Below, piece by piece: positions 24,687 to 25,388 of a DNA stretch of 25,388 nucleotides. The DNA is taken from positions 1 through 25,388 of the forward strand of contig QLUS01000007.1 of the NCBI GenBank assembly GCA_018725535.1. The letters run 5' to 3'. The DNA is from Bacillota bacterium (GTDB lineage Bacteria > Bacillota > UBA994). Both the position numbers and the translations under genes were made by a program. How positions within the stretch are numbered: position 1 is the stretch's first letter; each line of letters opens with the position of its first letter. The notes under the pieces are model-generated. The model saw nothing but the letters and a program-made list of their open reading frames with translations, had not been told where the DNA came from and did not search any database.

Positions 24687-25388
24687 CCGAACAAGGTTTT
24701 GCTCGCTTTGCACTACAACTGAAGAATGAACATGGCCTAGACCTCTCGTTATATAAAGAGGCACAGATAAAACGCCGGCTGTTAAGTTATATGCAGCGCT
24801 GCTCCATTGCCGATTACAGCGGATTAACGCACTACATATCGTCTACTGAAAAGCGGAGTCACCTTGTGGATTACCTCGACATTAATGTCTCAGAGTTCTT
24901 CCGCAATCCTGAGCTCTTTGTGTATTTAGAGCAGGAGGTGTTTCGTCGCCTAACGGCGAAGCGAAAGGGTTTGAGAGTATGGAGCGCAGGCTGTTCCATT
25001 GGCGCAGAGCCGTATTCGCTGGCCATCGCCCTTGCGGAGGCGCGAGTTGCGCTCCCACGCGGCATATGGGCCACTGACCTAGACGCGGGGGCCCTAGACC
25101 AAGCCGCACAAGGTCTGTATAACGTGGCCGATGTCCGGAATGTGGGGGACAGCCGGCGGGAGCGCTACTTTGACCTAGGCAACGGGGGCTTCAGGGTCAA
25201 GCCGCTGCTAAAGTCAATGATTGAATTCCAGCGCCATGACTTGCTCTGCGACCCGATACCACATCGTTTCGACTTAGTTGTTTGCCGCAACGTAGCGATA
25301 TATTTTACCGAAGCGGCCAAGCTAGCGATGTTAAAGCGCTTCTCCGACTGCTTGCTGCCCGGAGGGGTGCTGTTCACCGGAGCCACAG
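24683..25388 (+). CDS. cheR: CheR, chemoreceptor methyltransferase (3' end cut by window)
   Basis: CheR methylates receptor glutamates with S-adenosylmethionine. The frame from ATG 24683 is open to the window edge (235 codons). It has an N-terminal helical domain (1-75), the INVSEFFRNPELF segment near 67-79, SAM motif I as RVWSAGCSIGAEPYS at 98-112 (most family members have GEEPYS, so one Glu is Ala), ATDLD at 130-134 for the ribose, and DLVVCRNVAIYF near 197-208. About 20-30 residues are missing. The start overlaps the cheD stop (ATGA). Confidence 0.95.
   Translation, partial: MTEQGFARFALQLKNEHGLDLSLYKEAQIKRRLLSYMQRCSIADYSGLTHYISSTEKRSHLVDYLDINVSEFFRNPELFVYLEQEVFRRLTAKRKGLRVWSAGCSIGAEPYSLAIALAEARVALPRGIWATDLDAGALDQAAQGLYNVADVRNVGDSRRERYFDLGNGGFRVKPLLKSMIEFQRHDLLCDPIPHRFDLVVCRNVAIYFTEAAKLAMLKRFSDCLLPGGVLFTGAT

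Noticed and set aside
23990..24694. Long minus-strand open frame (234 codons) opposite flgG and cheD
   Set aside because: It is antisense to two well-recognised genes, has low-complexity Ser/Arg/Pro composition and no family features; it is a shadow frame.
1..25388. CRISPR array, tRNA/rRNA, insertion sequence or prophage
   Set aside because: No spaced direct repeat array, cloverleaf, transposase or phage protein was seen; coding density by flagellar genes leaves almost no room.

Overview
The window is one continuous plus-strand flagellar/chemotaxis gene cluster of a Gram-positive-type bacterium, most likely Bacillota (Clostridia or a related class). The evidence is very strong AAGGAGG-type ribosome binding sites, many GTG starts, mostly overlapping genes, an order close to the Bacillus/Clostridium fla-che operon, a SwrB-like small membrane protein after sigD, and no outer-membrane ring genes (flgH/flgI). 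Species cannot be read from the sequence.

Region 1 (1-3054) is a late filament module: a sigma-D type promoter (7-34), fliD (filament cap, broken by an in-frame TAG), fliS (filament chaperone), a FliT/FlgN-like chaperone candidate and flaG. It closes with a clear Rho-independent terminator (3020-3054). Two spacers in this region share an 18-bp repeat, and the fliS leader can fold over its own ribosome binding site.

Region 2 (3116-11975) builds the basal body, secretion ATPase and hook: flgB, flgC, fliE, fliF (broken by a -1 frameshift), fliG, fliH, fliI, fliJ, fliK, flgD, flgE. Region 3 (11987-20998) holds the stator and export gate: motA, motB, fliL, fliO, fliP, fliQ, fliR, flhB, flhA, then the placement/number regulators flhF and flhG. 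The switch genes fliM and fliN/fliY, and cheY, normally between fliL and fliO, are absent.

Region 4 (21000-25388) is regulation, rod and adaptation: a YcgR-type PilZ protein, sigD, a SwrB-like protein, flgF (flhO), flgG (flhP), cheD and the 5' part of cheR, cut by the window edge. SigD encoded here would be expected to drive the promoter at the start of the window.

The genes form one assembly line: export gate and ATPase, MS ring and rotor, rod and hook, stator, then filament cap and chaperones, with sigma-D, FlhF/FlhG, PilZ and CheD/CheR as control. Thirty genes are intact or open to the window edge; fliD and fliF each carry one point lesion, which may be sequence error, recent decay or phase variation. 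No stretch over 300 bases lacks a gene. I saw no RNA gene, CRISPR array, insertion sequence or phage feature, and no convincing novel system; the notable items are the lesions, the missing switch genes, the repeat and the leader hairpin.
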